Below, one piece after another: positions 49,404 through 60,144 of a DNA stretch of 64,000 nt. A program made the translations under genes and the position numbers. Source of the stretch: an uncultured Clostridia bacterium (GTDB lineage: Bacteria; Bacillota; Clostridia; Oscillospirales; Oscillospiraceae); the NCBI GenBank assembly GCA_947649615.1, contig CANSSG010000006.1:1-64000 (forward strand). The letters run 5' to 3'. Position 1 is the first letter of the stretch, and each line of letters starts with the position of its first letter. The notes under the pieces are model-generated. The model worked only from the letters and a program-made list of their open reading frames with translations, had not been told where the DNA came from and made no database searches.

Positions 49404-51188
49404 ATGGCAAACAGATACGCGAAGCTGCTGGCGGCCGTACTCGCCGCCGTCCTGCTGTTTTCCGCCTGCGCCCACGGCCAAAGCGGGGAAAAGGACAAAA
49501 ACGATAAGCTGACTTGGAGCACCTGGGGCAATTATAACAGGTTCCTGCCGGTTTTGGAGCTGGTGGAGCAAAATTGCCCGGATATTGAAATAGAGTTCCT
49601 TTCTTACGCCGGGGCCAACGCTACCGGCTATAGCTGGGCGCAGATGCGGGCCGGCGATATCTCCGATATTTTCATTACCTCGCAGATTTTGGACGGCGAA
49701 CTGGCCCGGGAACGGCTGGCGGATTTATCCGGCTATGACTTTGTGAACAATTTCCCTACCGCGATTTTGGACCAGATCTCCATCGACGGCGGCGTTTACC
49801 TGCTGCCGGTCAACAACACGATGTACGGCATCTATTACAATAAAACCCTGATGGAGGAGCATGGGTGGGCGCTGCCGCAGAATTTCAGCGAGCTGGAAGC
49901 CCTGTGCGCGGAAATCTCCGATGCGGGGCTGATTCCCGGCGTGGTGGGGACGCGGCTTACCGGAGGGCCGTTTTCCACTATGCTCAACCTGGCCAAAACC
50001 GATTGGTTTACTACCCCGGAGGGCGTCAACTGGGAGCAGGACTTTCTTGCGGGAAACGCCCTGGCAGAAGGGCGGTGGGAGGATACCATGGACCTCGCCC
50101 AGAGGTACATAGACGCCGGTATGTTTACCACCGACCCGGATGACCGCATTAACGTGGAACTGATTTCAGACTACCTGGGCGGGCGGAAGGCGGTGTTCTG
50201 CACGGCGGTCCAGCCCGTCGGCATGACCGAATTCCCGGAGACCGGCGACAAGCTGGGAATGATGCCCTATATCAGCGAGGACGGCGGCAAGAATGTTTAT
50301 ATGTACAGCCCGTTCTTCTACATCGGCATCAGCGGCCGGCTTACGGAGCCGGGGAATGAGAAAAAGCTGGAAGACGCCGTCCGCATTCTATCCCTCCTCT
50401 TTTCCCCCGAGGGGCAGGCGCGCTTTGTCAACGAAAACACACCCTGCGTAATGAGCGTGGCGGGCAGCGCACGGGTCCCCGAGGATTCCCTCATCTATGA
50501 CGCCCAGCAGGCGATGTGGGAGGGGCGAGCCTTTCCCATGACCTATGCGGGCTGGGACCATGTGCTGGCCGACATGGGGCAGGCGTTCAAGGAGTGGTTC
50601 CGGGGCGAGAACCAGATGGACGGAGCCAGGTGCATCACCAGGATGGATGAATTGCAGCGGGACTACCTGGACAACGCCGACCGGCTCTATTTCTGTGAAA
50701 GCACCGCCGACTTTACCTTGGAGGAAACGGCGAAGCTGGTGGGCAAGGCCGCAGGCACCGCAACCGGCGCGGATGCGGTGCTGGTGGGGCTGGGCGCCTT
50801 TCATGATGGGAAGGAACTGCGGGCCGGGGTGACCGGGAAGCTCTACGCGGGGAAAATCAACGCCGACACCGTCTCCGGCATCCTCCCCGGCGTGGACGGC
50901 GAGTATGCCGTGATGGAAATGACCGGCGCACAGGCCAAGGCGCTGGCCGAGGCGGGCTTCGACGCAGACGGGGACGGGAACCCCTACCAATACCTGCTGG
51001 TGGCCAAGGGGGACCGGACGCTGGAGGATGGGAAAACCTACCGGGTGGCCTTCCTGACGGGCGGGTATACCCAGGAGACCGCCGAAGCCTATGGCGCGGA
51101 GACCGTCAAAGGCTCGCTGTGGGAGTTCATGCGGACGTATCTGGAACAGGAGGGGACCGTCTCGCCAGACGGGAATCCCTGGGAGTAA
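49404..51188 (+). CDS. Solute-binding lipoprotein fused to a 5'-nucleotidase C-terminal-like domain
   Basis: A 594-residue lipoprotein. The signal MANRYAKLLAAVLAAVLLFSAC has Cys22. Residues about 35-425 are a family 1 (sugar-type) solute-binding fold: LTWSTWGNYNRFLPVLELVE, GDISDIFITSQI, YLLPVNNTMYGIYYNKTLMEEHGW. Residues about 430-585 look like the C-terminal, substrate-recognising domain of 5'-nucleotidases: GADAVLVGLGAF, LRAGVTGKLYAGKI, GILPGVDGEYAVMEMTGAQ and LEDGKTYRVAFL. The metallophosphatase domain is absent, so no catalysis is expected. With a second such protein and a hybrid kinase following, and nucleoside genes beyond, it may be a binding partner of the kinase for nucleosides or nucleotides (inference). 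No permease accompanies it. Confidence 0.88.
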   Translation: MANRYAKLLAAVLAAVLLFSACAHGQSGEKDKNDKLTWSTWGNYNRFLPVLELVEQNCPDIEIEFLSYAGANATGYSWAQMRAGDISDIFITSQILDGELARERLADLSGYDFVNNFPTAILDQISIDGGVYLLPVNNTMYGIYYNKTLMEEHGWALPQNFSELEALCAEISDAGLIPGVVGTRLTGGPFSTMLNLAKTDWFTTPEGVNWEQDFLAGNALAEGRWEDTMDLAQRYIDAGMFTTDPDDRINVELISDYLGGRKAVFCTAVQPVGMTEFPETGDKLGMMPYISEDGGKNVYMYSPFFYIGISGRLTEPGNEKKLEDAVRILSLLFSPEGQARFVNENTPCVMSVAGSARVPEDSLIYDAQQAMWEGRAFPMTYAGWDHVLADMGQAFKEWFRGENQMDGARCITRMDELQRDYLDNADRLYFCESTADFTLEETAKLVGKAAGTATGADAVLVGLGAFHDGKELRAGVTGKLYAGKINADTVSGILPGVDGEYAVMEMTGAQAKALAEAGFDADGDGNPYQYLLVAKGDRTLEDGKTYRVAFLTGGYTQETAEAYGAETVKGSLWEFMRTYLEQEGTVSPDGNPWE

Positions 51189-51202
51189 AGAAGCGAGGGG
51201 CT

Positions 51203-53023
51203 ATGAGAAAAGGAATCGGACTGTTTTTGCTGCTGGCGTCGCTGCTGGCCCTGGGGGGATGCGGCGGGGGCGGGCCGGACGGGCGGGAAACCGTCACCGT
51301 CGCCCTGTGGAGCGACCAATTGACCGAACGGTATGGCGCCTATTTGCAGGAGACCTTCCCAGAGGTGGACTTCGTGTTCTATACGGCCACCAATTCCGCG
51401 GACTTTTACCGGTTCAAATTTGAAAGCGGCGACCTGCCGGACATCCTGACCCTCCGGCGGTTTTCCCTGCGGGACGTGGAGGGCTGGAAAGACGCGCTGC
51501 TGGACCTGGGCGGTACGGACCTGGCGGGAAGCTTCCATCCGTCCTACCTGCGCAGCTATACCTACGATGACGGCGCTGTAAACTGGCTCCCCGCCTGCGG
51601 GGAGGTGGACGGCATCCTGGTCAATACCGCCGTGCTGGCGGAGCGGGGGCTGGCCGTGCCAACCAACTATGAGGAGTTTTTGGCGGTGTGCAGCGCGCTG
51701 GACAGCCAGGGGGTCCGCCCCTTCGCCTCCAACTTCGGGGCGGATTATACCTGCATGGAGGTCTTGCAGGGCTTGTCCGCCGCGCAGCTTGCCTCCCAGG
51801 AGGGCCGGGCGTGGCGGCAGAAATATGAGAGCGGCCAGACCCACCAGCTGGACGAGGCGCTCTGGCTGCCGGTCTTTGAACGGATGGATGCGTTTATCCG
51901 GCAGGCCGGACTGGCGGGCATCAGCCTCAAGGAGGACACCGCCGCGCTGTTCGCTTCCTTCCAGCGCCATGAGACCGCCATGATCCGGGGTACCTGCGGC
52001 GAGGCCGCCCGGTACGGCGTGGAGGAGGAAGCCGTTATGCTGCCGTACTTCGGGGAGACGGAGGAGGAGAATTGGTACCTCACCTATCCCGCCTTCCAAG
52101 CCGCCGCCAGCGCAAAGGCCGCAGACAGCCCGGAACGAATGGCCCTGATCCTGGACATCATGGAGGCTATGCTGAGCCAGGAGGGGCAGCGGCATATCGC
52201 CACCGGACAGGATATGATCGCATATAATAAGGGCGTAGAACTGGCACTTTCGCCGGTGCTGGCCTACATGCCGCCCTATCTGGAAGACAACCGGCTGTAC
52301 ATCCGGCTGGCTTCCTCGGATATGTTTTCCGCTTCCAGGGAGGTCGTCCAGGGCATGCTGGCCGGGGAATACCCGGACCCCCAGGCCGCACTCGGCGCTT
52401 TTAACGCGGCTATGGCCTCCGGCAGGGAGGCGGAGCCGGCCATTGCCCAGGTGGAGGAGGCGTACCCCTACGCCTTCCGCCCCGACGGCGGAAGCCAGGC
52501 GGCCTCGGCGGTGATGAACACCCTGCGGGAGGAAACGGGCGTCCAGCTTTTGCTGGGCCAGGCAGTGAATACGGCGGGAAACATCCGCAGCGGCCCGTAT
52601 ACCGAGACCGAATTGCAGTATTTGACCATGGGGGAGGGGAGCGACCTCCTGCTGTGCCATCTGACCGGGGAGCAGGTTTACCGGTGCGCGGAATTCCTGC
52701 TGTCCGCCCGCGGAAAGCGGGGGTCCGTGATAAACGATTCCTCCCTGTACGTTTCCAGCGGCTTTGAGATGGAGGTCCGGAAGGACGGGGGGGCGTACAA
52801 GCTGGAAAGGCTGACCCGGGAGGGCAAGGACCTTGACCGGGAGGCGGTCTACCTGACGGCCCTGCTGGGCAACGAGGCCCTGCTGCTGCAAGACGCGCTG
52901 GAAGCGGCGGGGGCGGCGGACTACACCAAACACGCGGCTTCCTTCCAAGACCTGGTGGCGGGCCGCCTGGCCAGGGGAGGGCAGCTGGCGGCGCCGGAAG
53001 ACTATATTACGCTTCATGGCTGA
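51203..53023 (+). CDS. Second solute-binding lipoprotein with a 5'-nucleotidase C-terminal-like domain
   Basis: A 606-residue lipoprotein related in layout to the preceding one. The signal MRKGIGLFLLLASLLALGGC has Cys20. Residues about 30-420 form a family 1 solute-binding fold (VTVALWSDQLTERYGAYLQE, GDLPDILTLRRFSL, WLPACGEVDGILVNTAVLAERG). Residues about 425-606 carry the same tail type: AASAVMNTLREETGVQLLLG, MGEGSDLLLCHLTGEQVYRC, VSSGFEMEV and LDREAVYLTALL. The two proteins differ a great deal in sequence, so the duplication is old or they were recruited separately. It starts 14 bases after the first gene, with GAGGGG as SD, and a kinase gene follows after 131 bases. Confidence 0.85.
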   Translation: MRKGIGLFLLLASLLALGGCGGGGPDGRETVTVALWSDQLTERYGAYLQETFPEVDFVFYTATNSADFYRFKFESGDLPDILTLRRFSLRDVEGWKDALLDLGGTDLAGSFHPSYLRSYTYDDGAVNWLPACGEVDGILVNTAVLAERGLAVPTNYEEFLAVCSALDSQGVRPFASNFGADYTCMEVLQGLSAAQLASQEGRAWRQKYESGQTHQLDEALWLPVFERMDAFIRQAGLAGISLKEDTAALFASFQRHETAMIRGTCGEAARYGVEEEAVMLPYFGETEEENWYLTYPAFQAAASAKAADSPERMALILDIMEAMLSQEGQRHIATGQDMIAYNKGVELALSPVLAYMPPYLEDNRLYIRLASSDMFSASREVVQGMLAGEYPDPQAALGAFNAAMASGREAEPAIAQVEEAYPYAFRPDGGSQAASAVMNTLREETGVQLLLGQAVNTAGNIRSGPYTETELQYLTMGEGSDLLLCHLTGEQVYRCAEFLLSARGKRGSVINDSSLYVSSGFEMEVRKDGGAYKLERLTREGKDLDREAVYLTALLGNEALLLQDALEAAGAADYTKHAASFQDLVAGRLARGGQLAAPEDYITLHG

Positions 53024-53154
53024 CGCGCATTTTCCATAAGACGCCGGCGGGCGGACGCCCTTGGGACGCAGCCGGACGCCGTCTGGAATCAAAAGCTTTT
53101 TGGCCTTTTCCTTGAAAGGAAAAGAATAAATTTGAACGAAAGGAGGCGGGAGGG

Positions 53155-55818
53155 ATGCGGCCAAAGCGGAAATGGCGCAGCATTCTGCTGCCGGCGGCGC
53201 TGAGTGCGGGCCTGCTCCTGTTCCTGCTGGCGGGGGGCGCGTTTTTTGCCGGGTACCTGCAAGACCAAATCACCGCGGAACGCAACACCCAGCTCAACGA
53301 AATCACCAGCCAGGTGCGGGTGAACTTAAACAACGCGCTGGACGCCCACTGGTACTACCTGACCGCAGCGGTCAATGAACTGACGGACCGGCCCCTGGCC
53401 CCGGGGGAAGACGCGGCGGCGCGGATCAGCGCGATGGAGCGGCTGCTGGAAATGGACAGCTACAATGCGTCCCTGATGCTCCTGGACAGCCAGGGGAACT
53501 GCTATGATGCGGACGGGAAGCACGGCGTTTGGAGCGACATTGACCGGGTGTCCGGCGGGGCGGACCGGTATACATTCATCACCGACAGCTATGCCCGGCA
53601 GGGAAGCTTCTGGGCCTTTGTACAGAAGCTTGACGGGCCGGTCCGGAACCCGGAGGATGGGACCGCCTTTACCCATGCCGTGCTGCTCAAGGACGTCCAT
53701 ACCCTGACCGAATACTACGACAGCGCCTCCTATGGAAGCCGGAACGAGACGTACATTCTCAAAAGCAACGGCACCCGGATGTATGACGGCGCTTCCAACA
53801 ACAGCACCATCCAGGCTTACAACGTGCTGAAGGTCCTGGAAGAAATGGAGGGGCAGCCCTATACCGACCTGCGCACGGTTGCCGTGGAGATGGGTACTGT
53901 CAGCGCAAGCTTCTTTTACGAGGGCGTGGAGTACTATTTCTGTATTGCGTCCTTGGCCAAGTATGATACGCTGCTGCTGTTCCTGATCCCGGCGGAGTAT
54001 GTGGCCTCCGGGACCGTCAGCATGGTGCAGACCGTGATTCGGACCCTGCTGGGGCTGGCGGTGGTCATGGTCGTGCTGCTGATCCTGGCCCTGGCGGCAA
54101 TCAGCCGCCAGCAGACCAGCGCCCGCATGTTCCGCCAGGAACAGGAAAACCTGCGCCGCCAGGAGGAAATGAACGCCCGGCTGGAGGAGTCCAACGCCGC
54201 GCTGGCCCAGTCCAAGCGGACCATCGAGCAGGCCTTTGAAATCGCGGAGGAGGCAAACCGGGCCAAAAGCTCCTTCCTGTCCAATATGAGCCACGACATC
54301 CGTACGCCCATGAACGCCATCGTGGGCTTCGCCGCCCTGCTGGGCAGGGACGCGGAAAACCCGGACAAGGTGCGGGAGTACACCCGGAAGATTACCGCAT
54401 CCAGCCAGCACCTCCTGGGGCTGATTAACGATATCCTGGATATCAGCAAAATCGAGGCGGGGAAAACCACCTTGAACCTGTCCGATGAAAACATCGTGGA
54501 CCTGATTGAGGATATCGACTCCATTATCCGCCCCCAGATGAAGGCCAAGGGGCATTCCTTCGAGGTCTACAGCCGGGATATCCGCCATGAGCATGTGGTG
54601 ATGGATAAGCTGCGGCTGAACCAGATCCTCCTGAACCTGCTGTCCAACGCGGTGAAGTATACGCCGGATAACGGCCATATCGTCTTTACCGTCCAGGAAT
54701 TGCCCCAGCATGCCGTGCAACTCGCCCATTTCCGCTTCATCGTCGAGGACGACGGCTATGGCATGAGCCCGGAGTACGTGGAACGGATCTTCCAGGCCTT
54801 TACCCGGGAAGAGGACAGCGTGACCAATAAAATCCAGGGTACCGGCCTGGGGATGGCCATTACCAAGAACCTGCTGGACCTGATGGGCGGCAGCATCCTG
54901 GTGGAGAGCGAGAAGGGGAAAGGGTCAAAATTTACCGTTGAACTGGAAATGCATGTCAGCGACCAGGTGATCGACCAGCAGTTCTGGCAGAATAACGGCA
55001 TCAGCCGCATCCTGACGGTGGACGACGAGGAAGTGATCTGCCAGAACATCCAGATGGTCATGGAAGGCGCGGGGGTCTCCACGGACTACGCTACCAACGG
55101 CAGGGCCGCCGTGGAAATGGTCCGGAAGGCCGGGGATGAGGGCGCGCCCTACCACATCGTCCTGCTGGATTGGAAAATGCCGGGCATCGACGGCGTCGAG
55201 ACCGCAAGGCTCATCCGGCAGGAGGCCGCCCAGGACGTGCCGGTCCTGATTTTGACCAGCTACGACTGGCCGGAGGTGGAGGACGAGGCCAAGGCCGCCG
55301 GGGTGGACGCCTGCCTGGCGAAGCCCTTCTTCCTCACCAGCTTCCGGCAGAAGGTGGACGCCGTCCTCCACAGCGAAAAGGCGCCGGAGGCCACGGGCCA
55401 GGCCGGCGTCCTGGAAGGGATGCATATCCTGGTGGCGGAGGACAACGAGATCAACGCGGAAATCCTGGAGGAGCTGCTGGATATGGCGGGGGCTACCTGC
55501 GATATCTGCGAGAACGGGCAGGCGGTGGCGGAGGCCTTCGCCGCGTCCCAGCCGGGGCAGTACCGGCTGATCCTGATGGATGTGCAGATGCCGGTGATGA
55601 ACGGCTACGACGCCACCAGGACGATCCGGGCAATGTCCCACCCCCTGGCGCGAACCATCCCCATTATCGCTATGACCGCCAACGCCTTCGCGGAGGACAT
55701 CCGGGATGCCCTGGAGGCCGGGATGACCGCCCATGTGGCGAAGCCTATCGACATGGGCGTGTTGGAGCAGACGGTGAAAACGGTGCTGGAAGCCCAAGAA
55801 GCCCCGCCGCAGTTATAG
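53155..55818 (+). CDS. Hybrid sensor histidine kinase with two receiver domains
   Basis: An 887-residue membrane kinase. TM1 is at about 10-33, an extracellular sensor of about 250 residues (Cache-like in position and size) follows, then TM2 at about 292-316 and a coiled coil (about 320-365). HisKA has SHDIRTPMNA with His380. HATPase motifs are NLLSNAVKYTP, DDGYGMS and GTGLGMAIT. Two REC domains follow, with LLDWKMP (Asp672) and LMDVQMP (Asp809). There is no HPt or DNA-binding output, so signals must pass to a separate protein. It is directly downstream of two solute-binding lipoproteins, the layout of kinases that read periplasmic-type binding proteins. Likely input: ligand-loaded lipoproteins (inference). 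AAAGGAGGCGGG is the SD. Confidence 0.92.
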   Translation: MRPKRKWRSILLPAALSAGLLLFLLAGGAFFAGYLQDQITAERNTQLNEITSQVRVNLNNALDAHWYYLTAAVNELTDRPLAPGEDAAARISAMERLLEMDSYNASLMLLDSQGNCYDADGKHGVWSDIDRVSGGADRYTFITDSYARQGSFWAFVQKLDGPVRNPEDGTAFTHAVLLKDVHTLTEYYDSASYGSRNETYILKSNGTRMYDGASNNSTIQAYNVLKVLEEMEGQPYTDLRTVAVEMGTVSASFFYEGVEYYFCIASLAKYDTLLLFLIPAEYVASGTVSMVQTVIRTLLGLAVVMVVLLILALAAISRQQTSARMFRQEQENLRRQEEMNARLEESNAALAQSKRTIEQAFEIAEEANRAKSSFLSNMSHDIRTPMNAIVGFAALLGRDAENPDKVREYTRKITASSQHLLGLINDILDISKIEAGKTTLNLSDENIVDLIEDIDSIIRPQMKAKGHSFEVYSRDIRHEHVVMDKLRLNQILLNLLSNAVKYTPDNGHIVFTVQELPQHAVQLAHFRFIVEDDGYGMSPEYVERIFQAFTREEDSVTNKIQGTGLGMAITKNLLDLMGGSILVESEKGKGSKFTVELEMHVSDQVIDQQFWQNNGISRILTVDDEEVICQNIQMVMEGAGVSTDYATNGRAAVEMVRKAGDEGAPYHIVLLDWKMPGIDGVETARLIRQEAAQDVPVLILTSYDWPEVEDEAKAAGVDACLAKPFFLTSFRQKVDAVLHSEKAPEATGQAGVLEGMHILVAEDNEINAEILEELLDMAGATCDICENGQAVAEAFAASQPGQYRLILMDVQMPVMNGYDATRTIRAMSHPLARTIPIIAMTANAFAEDIRDALEAGMTAHVAKPIDMGVLEQTVKTVLEAQEAPPQL

Positions 55819-55830
55819 CGTGGAAAATGT

Positions 55831-55868
55831 ATAGACAAACCCCCGCCGGAAAGCGGGAGTTTGTCTAT
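55831..55868 (+). terminator. Intrinsic terminator of the lipoprotein/kinase cluster
   Basis: ATAGACAAAC with GTTTGTCTAT and an inner CCGC/GCGG pairing, 12 bases after the kinase stop. The T run that follows is short. Confidence 0.75.
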
Positions 55869-55966
55869 ATCCTACAAAAAAAGAAGCTGCTAATTGTGAA
55901 GATACAACAAATTATCAATTTTTCTAAAAAATTGAGGCTTTTGTCCTATATTATTGAAGCGGCATA

Positions 55967-55975
55967 TGGTATAAT
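55967..55975 (+). promoter_or_regulatory. Extended -10 promoter of the nucleoside operon
   Basis: TGG-TATAAT (TATAAT at 55970-55975) in a strongly AT-rich stretch. No good -35 at 17 bp, consistent with an extended -10 promoter or an activator-dependent one. The leader to the BMP gene is about 165 nt. Confidence 0.7.
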
Positions 55976-55988
55976 GACAGCTATTAAA

Positions 55989-56068
55989 CCGGCCCTGGGA
56001 AAGTGGAGGGGATAGATGAAAGCGGTTGTCTCTTGCATGCCACGCAATGACGATACCAGCAGGGCCGG
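55989..56068 (+). promoter_or_regulatory. Structured leader of the nucleoside operon
   Basis: CCGGCCCTG (55989-55997) and CAGGGCCGG (56060-56068) can form a perfect 9-bp closing stem around about 62 nt. The SD GGAGGGG and start of a short frame (56016) lie inside the loop. No riboswitch class that I know fits. It could control access to the leader frame. Confidence 0.45.
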
Positions 56069-56117
56069 CGTGGCGTACCTATGCGTTGGAATTCTTTTTT
56101 CCCGGCTGATTTTTTGA
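56016..56117 (+). CDS. Candidate 33-residue leader peptide
   Basis: ATG 56016 lies after GGAGGGGATAG and opens a 33-codon frame that ends with TGA 56115-56117, 31 bases before the BMP lipoprotein start. The peptide begins MKAVVSCMPRND and ends GILFSRLIF. The last third crosses two U-rich tracts (ATTCTTTTTTCCC and GATTTTTTGA). The frame, SD and position in a structured leader argue for a regulatory peptide; no independent coding evidence exists. It may equally be chance within an untranslated leader. Confidence 0.4.
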   Translation: MKAVVSCMPRNDDTSRAGVAYLCVGILFSRLIF

Positions 56118-56148
56118 GAAGAAATGTTTTTGTAAGGAGGATTTTCCC

Positions 56149-57330
56149 ATGAAAAAACTGATTGCGGCACTTCTCGCCGGCTTGATGCTCCTGTCACTGG
56201 CCGCCTGCGGCGGCAGCGGAAACGGCAGCGGAAGCGGCAGCAGCGGCGATATGAACGTTGCGATGGTCACCGACTCCGGCGATATCACCGACCAGAGCTT
56301 TAACCAGACCACTTATGAGACCGCTAAGAGCTGGTGCGAGAAGAACGGCGTTGCTTTTAACTACTACAAGCCCGAGAAGGACTCCGACGAGGCCCGCAAC
56401 GCCAGCATCGACCAGGCCGTGGCCGCCGGCGCTAACATTATCCTGCTGCCCGGTTATATGTTCGCCGCCTCCCTGGTGGCCCAGACCAACCTCTATCCCG
56501 ACGTCAAGTTCATTGGCCTGGACGTGGGCGAGGGCGACCTGTGCGAGAAGGGCGTGGGCGCGGACTATGACTACAACCCCGCCAACTGGAACGTGGGCGA
56601 CTACTACAACACCAAGAATACATACTGCGCCACCTATCAGGAGGAAATCTCCGGCTTTATGGCCGGCTACGCCGCCGTTAAGCTGGGCTACCGCCACCTG
56701 GGCTTCCTGGGCGGCATGGACGTCCCCGCCGTGCTGCGCTTCGGCTATGGCTACGTGCAGGGCGCCGATGCCGCTGCCGCCGAGCTGGGCTGCACCGGCG
56801 ATGTGACTGTGGAATTCGTCTGCGGCGGCCAGTTCTTCGGCGACGCCGACATCACCGCCGCCATGGATACCTGGTACAACACCCTGGGCGTGGAGCTGGT
56901 CTTTGCCTGCGGCGGCGGCATCTACACCTCCGCCGCTGAAGCCGCCGCCAAGGGGGGCGTGGGCGGCAAGGTTATCGGCGTGGACTCCGACCAGTCCTCC
57001 AAGATCGACACCTATGCCGCAGGCATGACCGTCACCTCCGCCATGAAGGGCCTGGACGCCACCGTCAACATGCTGCTTACCGCCATCAAGGACGGCAAGT
57101 GGGGCGACTATGTGGGCAAAATCGAGAACCTGGGCATGGTCTCCGATGACCCCAGCGAGAACTTCGTCCAGCTTCCCCTGGAAACCACCCAGTGGGCGGA
57201 CGGCTTCACGAAGGATGACTACCTGGCCCTGGTCAAGGACATCCACGGCGGCAAGATCAGCATTTCCAACGACATCTCCGCCATGCCTTCCGTATCCGTT
57301 GTGGTCAACGACTACGGCAGCATTAAATAA
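56149..57330 (+). CDS. nupN: BMP-family nucleoside-binding lipoprotein
   Basis: A 393-residue lipoprotein. The signal MKKLIAALLAGLMLLSLAAC has Cys20, then a Ser/Gly linker. The BMP/PnrA fold follows: VAMVTDSGDITDQSFNQTTYE, GANIILLPGYMFAASLV, YRHLGFLGGMDVPAVLRFGYGYVQG and KVIGVDSDQSS. These are the base- and ribose-contacting segments of the family. BMP proteins deliver nucleosides to NupOPQ-type importers. It is the first gene of the nucleoside operon and is followed by a hairpin (57352-57379) that may set its higher expression over the rest. Confidence 0.92.
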   Translation: MKKLIAALLAGLMLLSLAACGGSGNGSGSGSSGDMNVAMVTDSGDITDQSFNQTTYETAKSWCEKNGVAFNYYKPEKDSDEARNASIDQAVAAGANIILLPGYMFAASLVAQTNLYPDVKFIGLDVGEGDLCEKGVGADYDYNPANWNVGDYYNTKNTYCATYQEEISGFMAGYAAVKLGYRHLGFLGGMDVPAVLRFGYGYVQGADAAAAELGCTGDVTVEFVCGGQFFGDADITAAMDTWYNTLGVELVFACGGGIYTSAAEAAAKGGVGGKVIGVDSDQSSKIDTYAAGMTVTSAMKGLDATVNMLLTAIKDGKWGDYVGKIENLGMVSDDPSENFVQLPLETTQWADGFTKDDYLALVKDIHGGKISISNDISAMPSVSVVVNDYGSIK

Positions 57331-57351
57331 GCTCGTTTAAGACGCGAGGGA

Positions 57352-57379
57352 CAACGGGAGCGCGTGGGCGCTCCCGTTG
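57352..57379 (+). terminator. Intercistronic hairpin after the BMP gene
   Basis: CAACGGGAGCGC-gtgg-GCGCTCCCGTTG followed by CCTTTCC. Without a full T run it probably stabilises the upstream mRNA or terminates only in part. Confidence 0.65.
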
Positions 57380-57478
57380 CCTTTCCATAATGGCAGGATT
57401 TTTCCACGGGACGGCAGTGGAGCATGGAAAACCACGGATGACGAACCATTTTATGAAGAAAGAGGAGGCGTGTAAGGT

Positions 57479-59016
<1,538 letters not shown>

Positions 59017-59020
<4 letters not shown>

Positions 59021-60144
59021 GCCAGGATTTGAGGAATAAGGAAAGCATCCTGCGCAACAGCGGCTTTCAGACCATTCTGGCGTCCCTGCTGTGCATCGTG
59101 CTGGGGCTGCTGGTGGGATTCATCGTGCTGCTGGTCATCAACCCCATGGGCGCGGCGGGGGCTATCGCGGCGATTTTGAAGAACTTCCTCTACTACCCCA
59201 GCAGCGCGGCGGCGATGAAGTATTTCGGCACGACCCTGGTCAACGCTTCCGCCCTGCTCATGTGCTCCCTGTCGGTACTGTTCGCCTATAAGGTGGGCCT
59301 TTTTAACATCGGCGCGGCGGGGCAGTACGTGGTGGGCGCAGGCGCTTGCCTGTACTGCGCACTGGGGCTGAAGCTGCCCTGGATCGTGTGCCTGCTGGCG
59401 GCGGTGGCCGCGGCGGCCCTGGCGGGCGGCATTTCCGGCGCACTGAAGGCGTACTTCAACGTCAACGAGGTCATCTCCTGCATTATGCTCAACTGGATTT
59501 CCCTCTACTGCGTCAATATGCTCCTGGCCAACGTGAAGGAGCAGTCCACGCCCTACACCATCCCCCTTACCAGCGGCAACAAGGGGGCGCTGCTGCCGAA
59601 TATGGGGCTGGATAAGCTGTTCTCCAACAACGAGTTTGTTACCATCGGCCTGCCCCTGGCGGTGGCCATGGCCGTTTTGGTCTGGGTGGTGCTGGAGAAA
59701 ACAAAGTTCGGCTATGAGCTGAAGGCCACCGGCTTGAACAAACACGCCGCGAAATACTGCGGGATGAAGGAACAGCGCAATGTGATCCTGACCATGATGA
59801 TCGCCGGGGGCCTGGCGGGCTTCGCGGCGGGCATCTACTACCTCACCGGCATCGAGCAGTGGATGGTCCAGCAGACCAGCGTACCGGCGATGGGCTTCAA
59901 CGGCATCGCCGCGGCGTTCCTGGGCGGGCTGAACCCGATTGGGACCATCTTCTCCTCCTACTTCATCCAGCATATCACCAGCGGCGGCACCTATGTGGAC
60001 AAGAGCATGTACTGCTCCCAGATTTCCGATTTGATCTCCGCGTTCATCATTTACCTGTGCGGCTTCGTCCTGTTCTTCCGGCTGTGGCTGAACCGCTGGC
60101 TGGATAAGCGGGACGGGAAGGCGAAGAAAGGAGGCAACGCGTAA
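59017..60144 (+). CDS. nupP: Nucleoside ABC transporter permease 1
   Basis: A 375-residue permease of the BPD_transp_2 family with eight to ten membrane segments. FQTILASLLCIVLGLLVGFIVLLVINPMGA at the N-terminus, LLMCSLSVLFAYKVGLFNIGAAGQ near 80-100, LKAYFNVNEVISCIMLNWIS near 145 and a C-terminal AAFLGGLNPIGTIFSSYF are typical of the NupP/YufP type. It forms the channel with the second permease. ATGA coupling links it to the ATPase gene, and TAATG to the next permease gene. Confidence 0.93.

Noticed and set aside
49404-51188. A secreted 5'-nucleotidase enzyme
   Set aside because: Only the C-terminal-like domain is present. The metallophosphatase domain with its Asp/His/Asn metal ligands is replaced by a solute-binding fold, so catalysis is not expected.
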